Virus record (IMG/VR): IMGVR_UViG_3300036770_003270
Span: 1 to 25,945 of that record
Reading direction: 5' to 3' (one strand)
DNA length: 25,945 nt
DNA from: a virus
Part shown: positions 6,176 to 14,304 of the stretch, in pieces
Numbering within the stretch: the stretch's first letter is position 1
How the letters are laid out: each line of letters begins with the position of its first letter
Position numbers and translations under genes: made by a program
The notes under the pieces: generated by a model
The model's database searches: none
What the model was told of the DNA's origin: nothing
The model's input: the letters and a program-made list of their open reading frames with translations, nothing else

Positions 6176-7092
6176 AATTCTATTTGTTTTAAAAATACTT
6201 CTTCACAATAAAGTTCCTGATAGAGTTCTTTTGCTTTTATAGAACATTCATCATAAAATACCCTGTCTGTTTGTAATTGACCTGCTAGCTTTCTAGCCTG
6301 TAAGACATCTCCTCTCTTAACTGATAGTTCTGGGAATAAATCTCTCTGAGTATTAATATCGTTATATCCTATGCAAGGTACTCCAAGGTAAGCACAGTTC
6401 AAAGGGAACTGTCCAGCAGATGCTTGATAGGTCTGTACGCCGTACCTGCATTTAGAAAGCTCATACATAAAGTCTTTCCAGACCATCCATGGTAAATAAT
6501 CTACTCCGTTATTCTCTTCTCCAGCTTTGAACTTACCGCTCTTGAATCCTACCATCGGTAATTCAAATGAGCTACCAATCACCCAAGCATCAAAGCCTCT
6601 GTAGGTTGTATGCCAGTTACCGGCTACAAATACTTTGTCTTCTTTCTCTGTTGCTTGAGTAATTACGTCTGTGATCATTAATGTAGGAAGCACTTTAGCT
6701 TGCTTGCCTGTAATGCCTGTGAAATATGGAACGTCTATGTCGTTGTGACATAAGACAGCATCAGCAGCATACAACTGCCGGTAGTACCATACCATTGCTG
6801 GATAGGATTCGTCCTGCCAGTCCCAGTGGGTACTCTCCTGCATTACATAAACCTTATCAGCTACTTCTCTTACTTTCTCTATTAAAGGAAAGTTTACCTG
6901 TGCTAAATACTCTCTGTTCTTTTCCTTAGGAACAATTACAATAGCTATATCCTGATGCTGGGTTGGTAGTTGATTAATTGGATAATGTACAGCATCTAGA
7001 GCACAGATCCAAGCCTGGTCTGTTCTCATGTTAGGATTATCTCTTGAGATCTTTCCTGAGTATCCTCCTTCAGTTATGAATGCTATTTTCAT
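6172..7092 (-). CDS. putative GT-B glycosyltransferase
   Basis: 306 residues. The fold appears to be two Rossmann-like halves: KIAFITEGGYSG and IAIVIVPKE at the N-terminus; a second half from about KVFVAGNWHTTYRGFDAW followed by CRYGVQTYQAS and FPLNCAYLGVPCIGYND. The last stretch has the form of the donor-binding loop of GT-B enzymes (P-x-N/x-E-A-x-x-x-G-x-P-x-I), but the two glutamates of the GT4 EX7E motif are not present. It could be a divergent transferase or a sugar-binding relative. The four-base overlaps on both sides put it in the glycan operon. No membrane segment. Confidence 0.55.
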   Translation of the reverse strand: MKIAFITEGGYSGKISRDNPNMRTDQAWICALDAVHYPINQLPTQHQDIAIVIVPKEKNREYLAQVNFPLIEKVREVADKVYVMQESTHWDWQDESYPAMVWYYRQLYAADAVLCHNDIDVPYFTGITGKQAKVLPTLMITDVITQATEKEDKVFVAGNWHTTYRGFDAWVIGSSFELPMVGFKSGKFKAGEENNGVDYLPWMVWKDFMYELSKCRYGVQTYQASAGQFPLNCAYLGVPCIGYNDINTQRDLFPELSVKRGDVLQARKLAGQLQTDRVFYDECSIKAKELYQELYCEEVFLKQIEL

Positions 7093-7658
7093 ATGTGCTG
7101 TAGGGTTGTGTAGTAGTTTGGCACTTGAGGTTGAAAGTATGAGACTTTACAATCAAATAAAGACTCATCTAAATAAGCTCTTCCACCAGCACCGCTAATA
7201 TATTCAGTAGCATCTAATGCTCTGCATATATCTGCTAGTCTCTGACTGGAGCTAGTTGTTATGTTTAGCTCTGAACTTAATATCATCGGAGTAGTAATGT
7301 TTAATGCCTGTCTGCAGTACTCAATAGAAGCTAAATTAATATCAACTAAACGATTACTACTGTAGATCTTTGAGAGATCCTTCTTAAATGTTGTTTGTAA
7401 TTTATTTGTTATAATTCTTCTCCATTTAGGATTAGAACTAACAACTACCTTATTGATTGACTTTGTATTCGCTTTTGGTTCTACTTCAACTGTAAACCAT
7501 TCATCAACTCCATTTGAGTTTAGAAACTTATTTCTGTTTTGAAAGTTATTCTTTGTATACTGAACGTCATCAAGTACAACAAATAGGTCTGCTGCTTGCA
7601 TCTTCTGAAAGAAGCCAAGGTACGGAAAATGTTCTGGTTGATGTATTGATACCCTCAT
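7089..7658 (-). CDS. WbqC-family protein
   Basis: 189 residues from the chosen start. The N-terminus MRVSIHQPEHFPYLGFFQKM, then ADLFVVLDDVQYTKNNFQNR and WFTVEVEPK, is the pattern of the WbqC family (Q-x-x-x-F/Y-P-x-x-G-F-F, then D-x-x-V-x-L-D-x-V-Q-F, then NRN). WbqC proteins occur in O-antigen and other surface glycan clusters, often near DegT aminotransferases; their precise reaction is not settled. The longest frame begins at 7676, but ATG 7658 forms a four-base overlap with the stop of the aminotransferase upstream and places the conserved motif at residue 1, so I use it. Pairing with a DegT-like gene fits known neighbourhoods. Confidence 0.85.
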   Translation of the reverse strand: MRVSIHQPEHFPYLGFFQKMQAADLFVVLDDVQYTKNNFQNRNKFLNSNGVDEWFTVEVEPKANTKSINKVVVSSNPKWRRIITNKLQTTFKKDLSKIYSSNRLVDINLASIEYCRQALNITTPMILSSELNITTSSSQRLADICRALDATEYISGAGGRAYLDESLFDCKVSYFQPQVPNYYTTLQHI

Positions 7659-8341
7659 ACTATGATTGACACCCAATCTATTTTACCAATATACGAATTA
7701 ACTTCCGGGCAATCAACTCCATCTGTAATTTTATGCAGAGGAGTGTAAGGTTCTCTTTTAGACTGTTCGGTGTAATACATTCCTCTTAACCAGGCGCTCT
7801 CTTGACCAATTAACTTTACTCCGGCATTCTTTAACTCTTGAGCTAATTCAACTCTTCTGTTAAACTTCTTCTCTATAAGTTCAGGCCAGTGTTTAATATC
7901 TGCTGGGGGTAGGTCGACTTGCTCATCTAAGAATAGAACTCCTCCTCCGTTAAAGTCTAGCCACTTACTCTTATTTGTAGAAGTAACTACAACATCGGCA
8001 TTCGCTCCTAAGTTAGGTAGACCATGACATTGGCTAAGATCTTCAATGATCTTTAGATCTGTTGTATTACGAATCATCTCTACACTAGCTCTAATACCGA
8101 ACATATGAGGTACAATTACTGTATCAGCATCAGATGCTTTGAGTGTAACCTCCTCAGGAGATATCTGCAAGTCCTTGTTACAATCTACAATAATAGCTTC
8201 ACATCCAGCAAGCCATACTGCTGCTAGAATATCTGTGCAGGTATAAGTTGGAATGATAACTCTCTTTGACTTTAAATGCTCAAGAGCTTTTGTAAGAGCT
8301 TCAGTGCCTGATTGTAACTGATAGGCGTACTTCTTATACAT
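7655..8341 (-). CDS. short DegT/DnrJ-like PLP aminotransferase (no C-terminal domain)
   Basis: 228 residues. Aminotransferase landmarks are SGTEAL (11-16), VIIPTYTCTD (28-37), IIVDC (50-54), IIEDLSQCHG with Asp101, and TSTNKSKWLDFNGGG, in which Lys126 stands where the PLP Lys of the DegT/DnrJ/EryC1/StrS family should be (four residues before the Gly run). Such enzymes aminate keto sugars. Usual length is 370-400 residues; here the C-terminal small domain is missing, and the protein ends some 90 residues after the Lys. No frame remnant of the missing part is evident because the WbqC-like gene starts directly at the stop. It is either a minimal enzyme or one that has lost aminotransferase activity. 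Confidence 0.75.
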   Translation of the reverse strand: MYKKYAYQLQSGTEALTKALEHLKSKRVIIPTYTCTDILAAVWLAGCEAIIVDCNKDLQISPEEVTLKASDADTVIVPHMFGIRASVEMIRNTTDLKIIEDLSQCHGLPNLGANADVVVTSTNKSKWLDFNGGGVLFLDEQVDLPPADIKHWPELIEKKFNRRVELAQELKNAGVKLIGQESAWLRGMYYTEQSKREPYTPLHKITDGVDCPEVNSYIGKIDWVSIIV

Positions 8342-8991
8342 TAACGTACCATCTTTAGAACATCAAATGCCTCTGCGTACTTTACTCCAGCTTGAGTACC
8401 TCTGTACTTGGCCAGAGTTTCAATACCGTCTAAGATATCAAAGCCGTGTTGATTAAACTTCTGTATTTGACTATCATGTGCTTGACATCCGGCTAGCTTT
8501 GTTATTAATGTCTCTGTGATGTCAACGTAATAGTTTGCTACTGGATAGGTTGTTGTAATTCTAGGAAGAGGTACTTGCTCATAACAGAGAACGTTCTTTA
8601 CTAGTCTAGTAGCAGCCATTGTAGCTGATAGAGTATTGATATGGTCCTGGTGGGTATCCCCAGCCCAGTGAGTGTATACGAAGTCAATACCTCTCTCCTT
8701 AACTATTTTTTCAATAAAGCTAACTGACTCAGAATCAAAAGGAACTTTAGTATCTTGGAATGGTCCTAAGATTAGTTCCGCTCCTAATACATCTGCTGCT
8801 CTTTGTGCTTCTTGTTGACTGATGCTAGCATCTCTAGTAATTTCATTAGTATGAGCATCCTTTACATCGCTCTGAGTCATTACAAGTAGTGTGACTCTAT
8901 CACCACTATTGAGATGTTTTCTTAAAGTGCCAAAGCATCCGAATTCAATATCATCTGGATGTGCTCCAATTGCTAAAACATTATAAGGCAT
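8341..8991 (-). CDS. PIG-L/LmbE-family zinc deacetylase
   Basis: 216 residues. The N-terminal motif AIGAHPDDIEFGCFGTL carries H11, D13 and D14, and a second motif THWAGDTHQDHINT has H114 and H117. These are the zinc-binding residues and catalytic Asp of the PIG-L/LmbE family (N-acetylglucosaminyl-PI and related sugar deacetylases). Length is typical. It may remove an N-acetyl group from a sugar in a growing glycan or nucleotide sugar, producing a free amine. It shares 11 bases with the transferase upstream and one base with the aminotransferase below, so the three act in one operon. Confidence in the family is high; the substrate is unknown. Confidence 0.9.
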   Translation of the reverse strand: MPYNVLAIGAHPDDIEFGCFGTLRKHLNSGDRVTLLVMTQSDVKDAHTNEITRDASISQQEAQRAADVLGAELILGPFQDTKVPFDSESVSFIEKIVKERGIDFVYTHWAGDTHQDHINTLSATMAATRLVKNVLCYEQVPLPRITTTYPVANYYVDITETLITKLAGCQAHDSQIQKFNQHGFDILDGIETLAKYRGTQAGVKYAEAFDVLKMVR

Positions 8992-9949
8992 CTTTCCAAG
9001 ATTTAAATTTATAACCGGGGTTGAATAAATTAGCTAAGTTCATACTGCTTGCTTGATAAGCTCTCTTATACCAATCGTGCTGCTCTCTTAATAGTCCAGT
9101 ATTAGTAGAATCTATTCCAGCTTCTCCTTTTACCCTGTAACGTTTACTATGATGCTTTCTGTTATGTACTAGTAATATGTTTCTGATAACGTATTGAGGT
9201 ATGTTACCTAGTAACTTGTTTGTCATGTGCATCATAGCTGTATCTTCATGAACAAAGAACATACCCTTTGGTATATTAGCTCCTGCTTTAACTACCTCAG
9301 AAGAAATAACTAAACCACAACCATTAAACTTATGCTGTGGGAGTGTGAGTACTTCTAGCTCTTCTGTCTCATCGTTGATAGCATTCATCTCTGCTTCTGA
9401 CATAGTATAACGTAATGACCACCAGTTAGTAGTATCTCCTTCAATAAAAGGTTTATCTGTAAACTTAGGATGTTCTAGAGGTTTCCAGCTATCATCCCAC
9501 ATCTTACATCCTCCGAAGAAGGCTAGGTACTTAGGAGACTGTTGATTAACCTGTTGATGTAGTAAATCTAACACGGTAAACATTTGCTTAGGTGCGAGCA
9601 TATCCGACTCTCCCCATACCAGTACGTCAACTTCCTCACAGTACCTTTCATTAAATTCCCTTCTATAGTCGGCAATACTGTGTATATGGTTGTTAATATA
9701 TCTAACAGTAGTTTCAAATCCTTCTGCAGTGAGGGAGTAAATAACTTTGATTATATCATGATACACCTGTAAGAACTCTTCTGAAGTTCCTTCAAACTGT
9801 TCTAGCTGCTCTCCCATCACTACTGTAAAGTCTATCTTAACGTTTTCTTTAGAGTAGTTACTAACAGCGCTCTTTAAAGATGAAATGTACTCTGGTATAA
9901 TTTGTACTTCATACCATTGAACTAAACACCCTATTGCAAATTTCGTCAT
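8981..9949 (-). CDS. GT-A type glycosyltransferase (GT2-like)
   Basis: 322 residues. The N-terminus (MTKFAIGCLVQWYEVQIIPE) and IDFTVVMGEQ resemble a GT-A nucleotide-binding half, though the usual D-D-x-S is not clear. The motif DVLVWGESDMLAP (residues 108-120) is at the DXD position with E114 and D116. The later FNGCGLVISSEVVKAG, then FFVHEDTAMMHM, recalls the acceptor-side G-x-x-x-x-x-R and E-D motifs of GT2 enzymes. It is a soluble protein with no membrane segment. I regard it as a divergent family 2-like transferase. The start at 9949 forms a four-base overlap with the methyltransferase upstream. Confidence 0.65.
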   Translation of the reverse strand: MTKFAIGCLVQWYEVQIIPEYISSLKSAVSNYSKENVKIDFTVVMGEQLEQFEGTSEEFLQVYHDIIKVIYSLTAEGFETTVRYINNHIHSIADYRREFNERYCEEVDVLVWGESDMLAPKQMFTVLDLLHQQVNQQSPKYLAFFGGCKMWDDSWKPLEHPKFTDKPFIEGDTTNWWSLRYTMSEAEMNAINDETEELEVLTLPQHKFNGCGLVISSEVVKAGANIPKGMFFVHEDTAMMHMTNKLLGNIPQYVIRNILLVHNRKHHSKRYRVKGEAGIDSTNTGLLREQHDWYKRAYQASSMNLANLFNPGYKFKSWKDAL

Positions 9950-10458
9950 AAAATATATCCAGTATACTCATCTAAACTTTTCCAGGGCCTGTTAATGTAC
10001 TTTGACACCTCAACCATCAGCTCATATTCAGATTTTCGATTAATATCATCAAATATAAGTGGAACATCTGTATTGAACAACTCTATATGCTTTAAAAAAC
10101 CTCCTCTACCGAACATTCCATTTGGACCGTCTACTAAAATTAGATCGTAGTGCGCTGGTAGGCTATCTTTTAAAAACATTGGATCGTACCACCCTACCTG
10201 CCTTTCAGTATTCTCTCCAGGTAAGTTAGGGGCAGTCCACTCTTTGTCGTAGCTCTTTATAGGAGCAAAAATATACTCAGAGTTATATTTACCCACCCAT
10301 TCAATATAATTTTCAATAGAGTACATTTTATAATGTTGAGCTAGATACTTTGTACCTATGCCGCTACCGAGTTCTAAAATAGTAGAACCTTCTGGTAGAA
10401 TTTCTTTAATAAGATTGTAACAGGACTCTTGAATTGCCCATCCTCCTAGTTTATCCAT
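9946..10458 (-). CDS. class I SAM-dependent methyltransferase
   Basis: 170 residues from the chosen start. Motif I is STILELGSGIGTKYLAQ (residues 25-41), followed by YSIENYIEWVGKY (motif II acidic residue) and YDLILVDGPNGMFGRGGFL (motif IV-like). This is a Rossmann methyltransferase using S-adenosylmethionine. In a glycan locus it probably methylates a sugar hydroxyl or a terminal residue, which in some surface glycans caps the chain. The longest frame starts at 10515 and would overlap the upstream gene by 65 bases; ATG 10458 gives an eight-base overlap as elsewhere in the locus, although no Shine-Dalgarno precedes it. Confidence 0.8.
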   Translation of the reverse strand: MDKLGGWAIQESCYNLIKEILPEGSTILELGSGIGTKYLAQHYKMYSIENYIEWVGKYNSEYIFAPIKSYDKEWTAPNLPGENTERQVGWYDPMFLKDSLPAHYDLILVDGPNGMFGRGGFLKHIELFNTDVPLIFDDINRKSEYELMVEVSKYINRPWKSLDEYTGYIL

Positions 10459-11209
10459 ATAAGTGTTTATAAGTTTTTTCCATCCAATATTGAGATGACG
10501 GTGGGGTTCCGGCATTATAATGGCTTACATACCCGTAATGAGTATGTAACATATCTTCTCCTAAAACTTCAAATCTCATCATATCTTGCATATTCCATTC
10601 ATAACCCAGAACTTTATAATCATTAGGAATATCACGATTTACAAAGAAATTAAACACCGGCTGATCGTTACCAACGCAATATGTGTTCTGCATCCAAATT
10701 AGATTATCGCGGTAATTTTGATAGTATTCCTGAATTGATTTTAGGAACTCTCTATGTTTACTGTTAAATACCATTACACCTGAGTTAAAGTATTTGTAGT
10801 ACGGAAATGTAAAACCGTCAAAGATAAACTTTGAATAGTTTTCAATACTCCTACATACCCAGTCCATGTCCCCAAAGTTACGAATTGCTGTGAATTTACG
10901 TTCTGTTAATTCGAAGATGTTAGGTGCATCAGGTGTAACAATTGTATCGTAATCTACATAGAGTACTTGATCGTATTCTACTTCATTTGCTTCTAAGATG
11001 TCTAAAATATACATCTTGTACCAGTTAGGTTTCATATACTCCAGATCAAAGAGAGGTTGATCGAGTACAAAAATATCACAGTCGTGCCTTTCAGCGTAGT
11101 GTTTCCAGCTCTGTAAAGACCATTCAAAAGCTCCTATAAGAGAATTTCCACCTCCCTCAAACTTCTTATCGTGTATTATATTAATAAGGAATATAATATT
11201 ACGCTTCAT
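10451..11209 (-). CDS. GT8-like glycosyltransferase with intact DXD
   Basis: 252 residues. It has the GT8-like (GT-A) plan: N-terminal strand NIIFLINIIHD, KPNWYKMYILDILEA, then DQVLYVDYDTIVTPDAPNIF with D86-Y-D88 as the metal- and nucleotide-sugar-binding DXD, YFNSGVMVFN, GNDQPVFNFF and HTHYGY at the end. All landmark residues are present, so an active retaining or related transferase is expected. It is clearly paralogous to the next protein upstream (11199-11999). ATG 11209 overlaps that gene by 11 bases. No membrane segment. Confidence 0.8.
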   Translation of the reverse strand: MKRNIIFLINIIHDKKFEGGGNSLIGAFEWSLQSWKHYAERHDCDIFVLDQPLFDLEYMKPNWYKMYILDILEANEVEYDQVLYVDYDTIVTPDAPNIFELTERKFTAIRNFGDMDWVCRSIENYSKFIFDGFTFPYYKYFNSGVMVFNSKHREFLKSIQEYYQNYRDNLIWMQNTYCVGNDQPVFNFFVNRDIPNDYKVLGYEWNMQDMMRFEVLGEDMLHTHYGYVSHYNAGTPPSSQYWMEKTYKHLYG

Positions 11210-11999
11210 AATTTTGCTTTACTAGGTTCCAAGTCTGTTCCATTAAACTGTTGCGCTGTTTTCTGTCAAAACCGCTATACTTCCATAAATTTCCGTACTT
11301 AATAAAGTAGGGCGTTCTATCTTCTTTTAATTGCCAATTATAAGTAAACCAGTTAAACCTATTCATATGATTTAAGTTGAAAGAATTAGGAAGTTCAAAG
11401 CTAAAATCTATGTTATTTTTCTGTAGAAGGTAGTTGTAGACCGGCTGGTCAGTTCCTCTTCCTACTTCTTTCTGCAATTTAAGAATTTCTTCCGTATTCT
11501 CTAAATAGAACTGCTTAAGCTCTTCCAAGAAAGGTATATGCTCTTGAGTAAAGATTTGAAATCCGCAGTCCATATACCTCTTGAGGTCAAATTTTACATT
11601 GGGGAATAAATGTTGATAACTTTTAACACCTTCATTCATCCATCTAATATTCTCCAATGCTTGAAAGACGTTGAGCTTATCTGAGGTCATTTCAAAAAAG
11701 TTTGGAGTATCCCACTTAATCATATAGGATGCATCTACTACTGCTACTTTCCCCCAGTCGTAACTACTAAGCTGATTAGGTAGGTCAAACCAGCGTTGCC
11801 AGGTAACTTTATGCACACCTGTGTTTATGTTGGACGGTGTATTATACTCGTAAAAGATCACACCATGTTTATTGCACCAGTACTCCCAGGTTTTCTTTGA
11901 ATACTCAAAGTACCTAAAGTCGCCATGCTTCTCTAATAGTACTGGATCTGTGCTTACTACTCCTACCCAGAAAACAATATTTTGTTTTACTTGTTCCAT
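11199..11999 (-). CDS. GT8-like paralogue with altered DXD motif
   Basis: 266 residues, aligned by eye over its length with the 10451-11209 protein: NIVFWVGVV, KVTWQRWFDLPNQL, VAVVDASYMIKWDTPNFFEM, YMDCGFQIFTQEH, GTDQPVYNYLLQ. Where the paralogue has D-Y-D it has D89-A90-S91, and the conserved YFNSG is YMDCG. The metal-binding motif is therefore broken, while the GTDQPVYN motif is kept. It may have lost activity, may bind the acceptor or partner with its paralogue, or use another residue. It overlaps the gene upstream by 13 bases. Family assignment rests on the paralogue. Confidence 0.7.
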   Translation of the reverse strand: MEQVKQNIVFWVGVVSTDPVLLEKHGDFRYFEYSKKTWEYWCNKHGVIFYEYNTPSNINTGVHKVTWQRWFDLPNQLSSYDWGKVAVVDASYMIKWDTPNFFEMTSDKLNVFQALENIRWMNEGVKSYQHLFPNVKFDLKRYMDCGFQIFTQEHIPFLEELKQFYLENTEEILKLQKEVGRGTDQPVYNYLLQKNNIDFSFELPNSFNLNHMNRFNWFTYNWQLKEDRTPYFIKYGNLWKYSGFDRKQRNSLMEQTWNLVKQNYEA

Positions 12000-12700
12000 T
12001 TCTTGTTTAAGTACTCTCTTGAAGCTGCTACCTTATCCTGGAATGCCTGTACATTGTGTCGGGCTTTTTGAGAAAAATGTACAGTCTTGTTAGTATAACC
12101 AAAATACTTAGTATCATCACTGCACCAGTAGTTTATAAATCCTTTTTCATCTGCTGTATAGCAGAAGTCCTGACTTTCACAGTCTCCAAAATAATTTTCA
12201 TCAAATGGTCCGACTTTTGAGTATGTTCGTCCTTTAAATAACATTACACCGTCTGTCCATCTTGCTGGGTGTATATTAAATTTTCCCTGGTAGTTTATAG
12301 CTGCACCAATTCTGTTACTGGAAGAATGTGGGCGTAGGCCGAGTACTCCCGCTTTATATTCTGGAGTATTTAGTATATTAATTAAGTCTATTATCCAATT
12401 TGGATTATCTATAAAAGTATCTGATTGTACAAATCCGAGGATATCTTCGTCACCATATTTAATAGTTTCAAAGATTGAATTTAAAGCTCTTGAAATACTA
12501 AATTCTAGGTGTGAAATGCTTTTACTGATTCTACTATCTGTAGGAATGTATTCATTAAACTCAACTAGGGGTACATTTGCTACAAAATAGATTTTAAAGT
12601 CTAAATTATGTAAAGAAAAGTGTTCTACTAGTTGATCTAGACATTTAAATTCCTGCTTAGGATTAGTCATAATAGTGGGGACAACTATGTGAAGTTTCAT
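11987..12700 (-). CDS. GT2-family glycosyltransferase
   Basis: 237 residues. N-terminal MKLHIVVPTI and FKIYFVANVP, then DEDILGFVQSDTFIDNP with D94 and D98 at the DXD position, AGVLGLRPHS, WTDGVMLFKG and a acceptor-side GPFDENYFGDCESQDFCYTA that contains the GT2 (E/D)D pair. The C-terminus is basic and helical. A soluble GT-A enzyme. It ends 13 bases inside the following gene and starts one base after the gene upstream, so it is within the same transcript. The donor and acceptor cannot be guessed from sequence. Confidence 0.8.
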   Translation of the reverse strand: MKLHIVVPTIMTNPKQEFKCLDQLVEHFSLHNLDFKIYFVANVPLVEFNEYIPTDSRISKSISHLEFSISRALNSIFETIKYGDEDILGFVQSDTFIDNPNWIIDLINILNTPEYKAGVLGLRPHSSSNRIGAAINYQGKFNIHPARWTDGVMLFKGRTYSKVGPFDENYFGDCESQDFCYTADEKGFINYWCSDDTKYFGYTNKTVHFSQKARHNVQAFQDKVAASREYLNKKWNK

Positions 12701-12701
12701 A

Positions 12702-13670
12702 TTACCTAAGTTTTACTTTTATTTCTTCCGAAAGATCTGTCCACAGTTGATGATTACGTATATGTTTAGGATGAGAAAATTTATCAAAGAATTTAACAAA
12801 CCCATCTACTGTACTGATACGATTAGGTCTAATCGTAACCTCACTTCTTTCATACCTATCACATTCATCTAAGCCACGAGTAAACGCTTCCCAATATCCT
12901 ACCTGTCTTTGAAGCTGATCACATCTTAACTCTCTAAACTTACCTGGTCGGATCCAGGCATAGTGGTACGTAATGAGATCAGTTGGATACAGCATTCCGT
13001 ACCCGGTTACAGGGTTATGATAATCGTTGGACATAAAGTTTCTCAACATATTTAAATACTTTACTCCTCCTTTATCGTACCTAAAGCAGATCCTTCGAGA
13101 CATATAATTATTATCATGTTGATACTCCGGACCTAACCAGGGCTTAATACGATTTTTCTCAACGTACCAGAAGTTTTGCATATAGTCGATCCATATAGAT
13201 CTAAATCCTTCCCCGGGTTTAATCTGGGTAAGGTAGTGCTGTATTTCCTCTTTGGAGTTTTCATGGTGGAATACATCTCCTTCGTAAGGAAAGATGTAGT
13301 CACCTTCTTCAATTTCAATTCCTACTTCGCTAAAGTTAGTAGTGGCGGCAACGTAGCAATCTGTGGGGGACATATTTGCCCCATACTCCATTTCATTTAG
13401 AATAATTTGAACATCTGGGTGCTTTGTTTGAGCCTGCTCTACGATGTCTTTGAGCTGTGAGAAATCAAATCCTCGCTTACCTTCTCCGTTCAGGGTGTAC
13501 TTTTGTAACCACTCTCGGGTGAGGTACTTATTACCTTCTGTACCGGCAGGAAACATCCCTTCATTTATAATAATGACATCAGGACTAACCGTGTCAATAA
13601 TGTTAGGAATCTGGTGTTTTATTAAATGGCTTTCACAGAAAGTTGGAATGATGACTACTTTTTTACTCAT
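12702..13670 (-). CDS. GT2-like glycosyltransferase
   Basis: 322 residues. N-terminal MSKKVVIIPTFCESHLIKHQ, DVIIINEGMFP (strand with an acidic end), VQIILNEMEYGANM and DYIFPYEGDVFHH, where E130-G-D132 is at the DXD position. The order fits a GT-A/GT2-like transferase in which the N-terminal P-x-x-N/C-E is kept. The rest, with many aromatic residues (IDYMQNFWYVEKN, LITYHYAWIRPG), looks like acceptor-binding loops. No membrane segment. It overlaps the 70-codon gene upstream by eight bases. It is a moderately confident family call; the region after residue 180 shows nothing I recognise. Confidence 0.65.
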   Translation of the reverse strand: MSKKVVIIPTFCESHLIKHQIPNIIDTVSPDVIIINEGMFPAGTEGNKYLTREWLQKYTLNGEGKRGFDFSQLKDIVEQAQTKHPDVQIILNEMEYGANMSPTDCYVAATTNFSEVGIEIEEGDYIFPYEGDVFHHENSKEEIQHYLTQIKPGEGFRSIWIDYMQNFWYVEKNRIKPWLGPEYQHDNNYMSRRICFRYDKGGVKYLNMLRNFMSNDYHNPVTGYGMLYPTDLITYHYAWIRPGKFRELRCDQLQRQVGYWEAFTRGLDECDRYERSEVTIRPNRISTVDGFVKFFDKFSHPKHIRNHQLWTDLSEEIKVKLR

Positions 13671-13875
13671 TTTCTCTAAAAATTTCTATGCAAAGCACAT
13701 TCTTATCGTTAACCAGTATGTATCTTCCGTCCTTAGTGATTAGCTTAGTAAACTGTCCTTGTTTTACATACTCAGAGCTTACTGATTCAAAGGTTCTTTT
13801 TTCTCCGTGAATAAAATGAATAATCTGTGTCACCCATTCTCCTTGTCTCTTAATTGAAGATTCTAAATCTTTCAT
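13663..13875 (-). CDS. small hypothetical phage protein (70 aa)
   Basis: Unrecognised 70-residue protein. It reads as an N-terminal helix (KDLESSIKRQGEWVTQIIHF), a charged loop, then three short strands (FTKLITKDGRYILVNDKNVL) and CIEIF. It contains GEKRTFESV, and the next gene upstream has the similar GEKRTFDEA, which may be chance or a shared element. It sits between a transferase and another small gene inside the glycan locus, six bases after the stop of 13882-14304 and overlapping the transferase by eight bases. No link to glycan synthesis can be shown. Confidence 0.6.
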   Translation of the reverse strand: MKDLESSIKRQGEWVTQIIHFIHGEKRTFESVSSEYVKQGQFTKLITKDGRYILVNDKNVLCIEIFRENE

Positions 13876-13881
13876 AGATAC

Positions 13882-14304
13882 TTACTGCTCTCCTTCTATA
13901 ATGCCTTTAAAAGTAGCATCAATAGAATTTTTCATTCGTCCTCTACTCTCATTTGCTTTACGTAGACGAGCTTCGTTAACCATAAACTTCTCTAAAGTAG
14001 GTTCACCGTCTGTCTTAGTGTAGTAAGCATCGCCAACATCAAGGTCATTTACAATCAAAGTCTCAACGTCTTTTAGTAGTTTAGCTTCATCGAACGTTCT
14101 CTTCTCTCCTACATACTCATACCTACCTGTTGTATAAGTTTCAGTTAGGAGCTCTTCAAGCTTGATTCTAATCTCTGCAACAACACCTTGCTGGTGTGTG
14201 GCTTCCTCTAGTTTACCTTGCTTAGTAAAGTTATATTCTTTAATACGTTCGGTAATTAGTCGATCGAATAGAGCGCTGATAGTATCAATATTAGTTATTC
14301 TCAT
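13882..14304 (-). CDS. phage hypothetical protein, mostly helical (140 aa)
   Basis: 140 residues. The N-terminus ISALFDRLITERIKEYNF followed by a helix with HQQGVVAEIRIKLEELL resembles short helical proteins common in large T4-like phages (ALFDRLIxERIK pattern, role unknown). The middle has YEYVGEKRTFDEAKLLKDVE and the C-terminal part has NEARLRKANESRGRMKNSID. It overlaps the RfbH-like gene by four bases. It may be a misplaced core phage gene that has remained between blocks of transferred glycan genes. No catalytic motif is visible. Confidence 0.65.
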   Translation of the reverse strand: MRITNIDTISALFDRLITERIKEYNFTKQGKLEEATHQQGVVAEIRIKLEELLTETYTTGRYEYVGEKRTFDEAKLLKDVETLIVNDLDVGDAYYTKTDGEPTLEKFMVNEARLRKANESRGRMKNSIDATFKGIIEGEQ

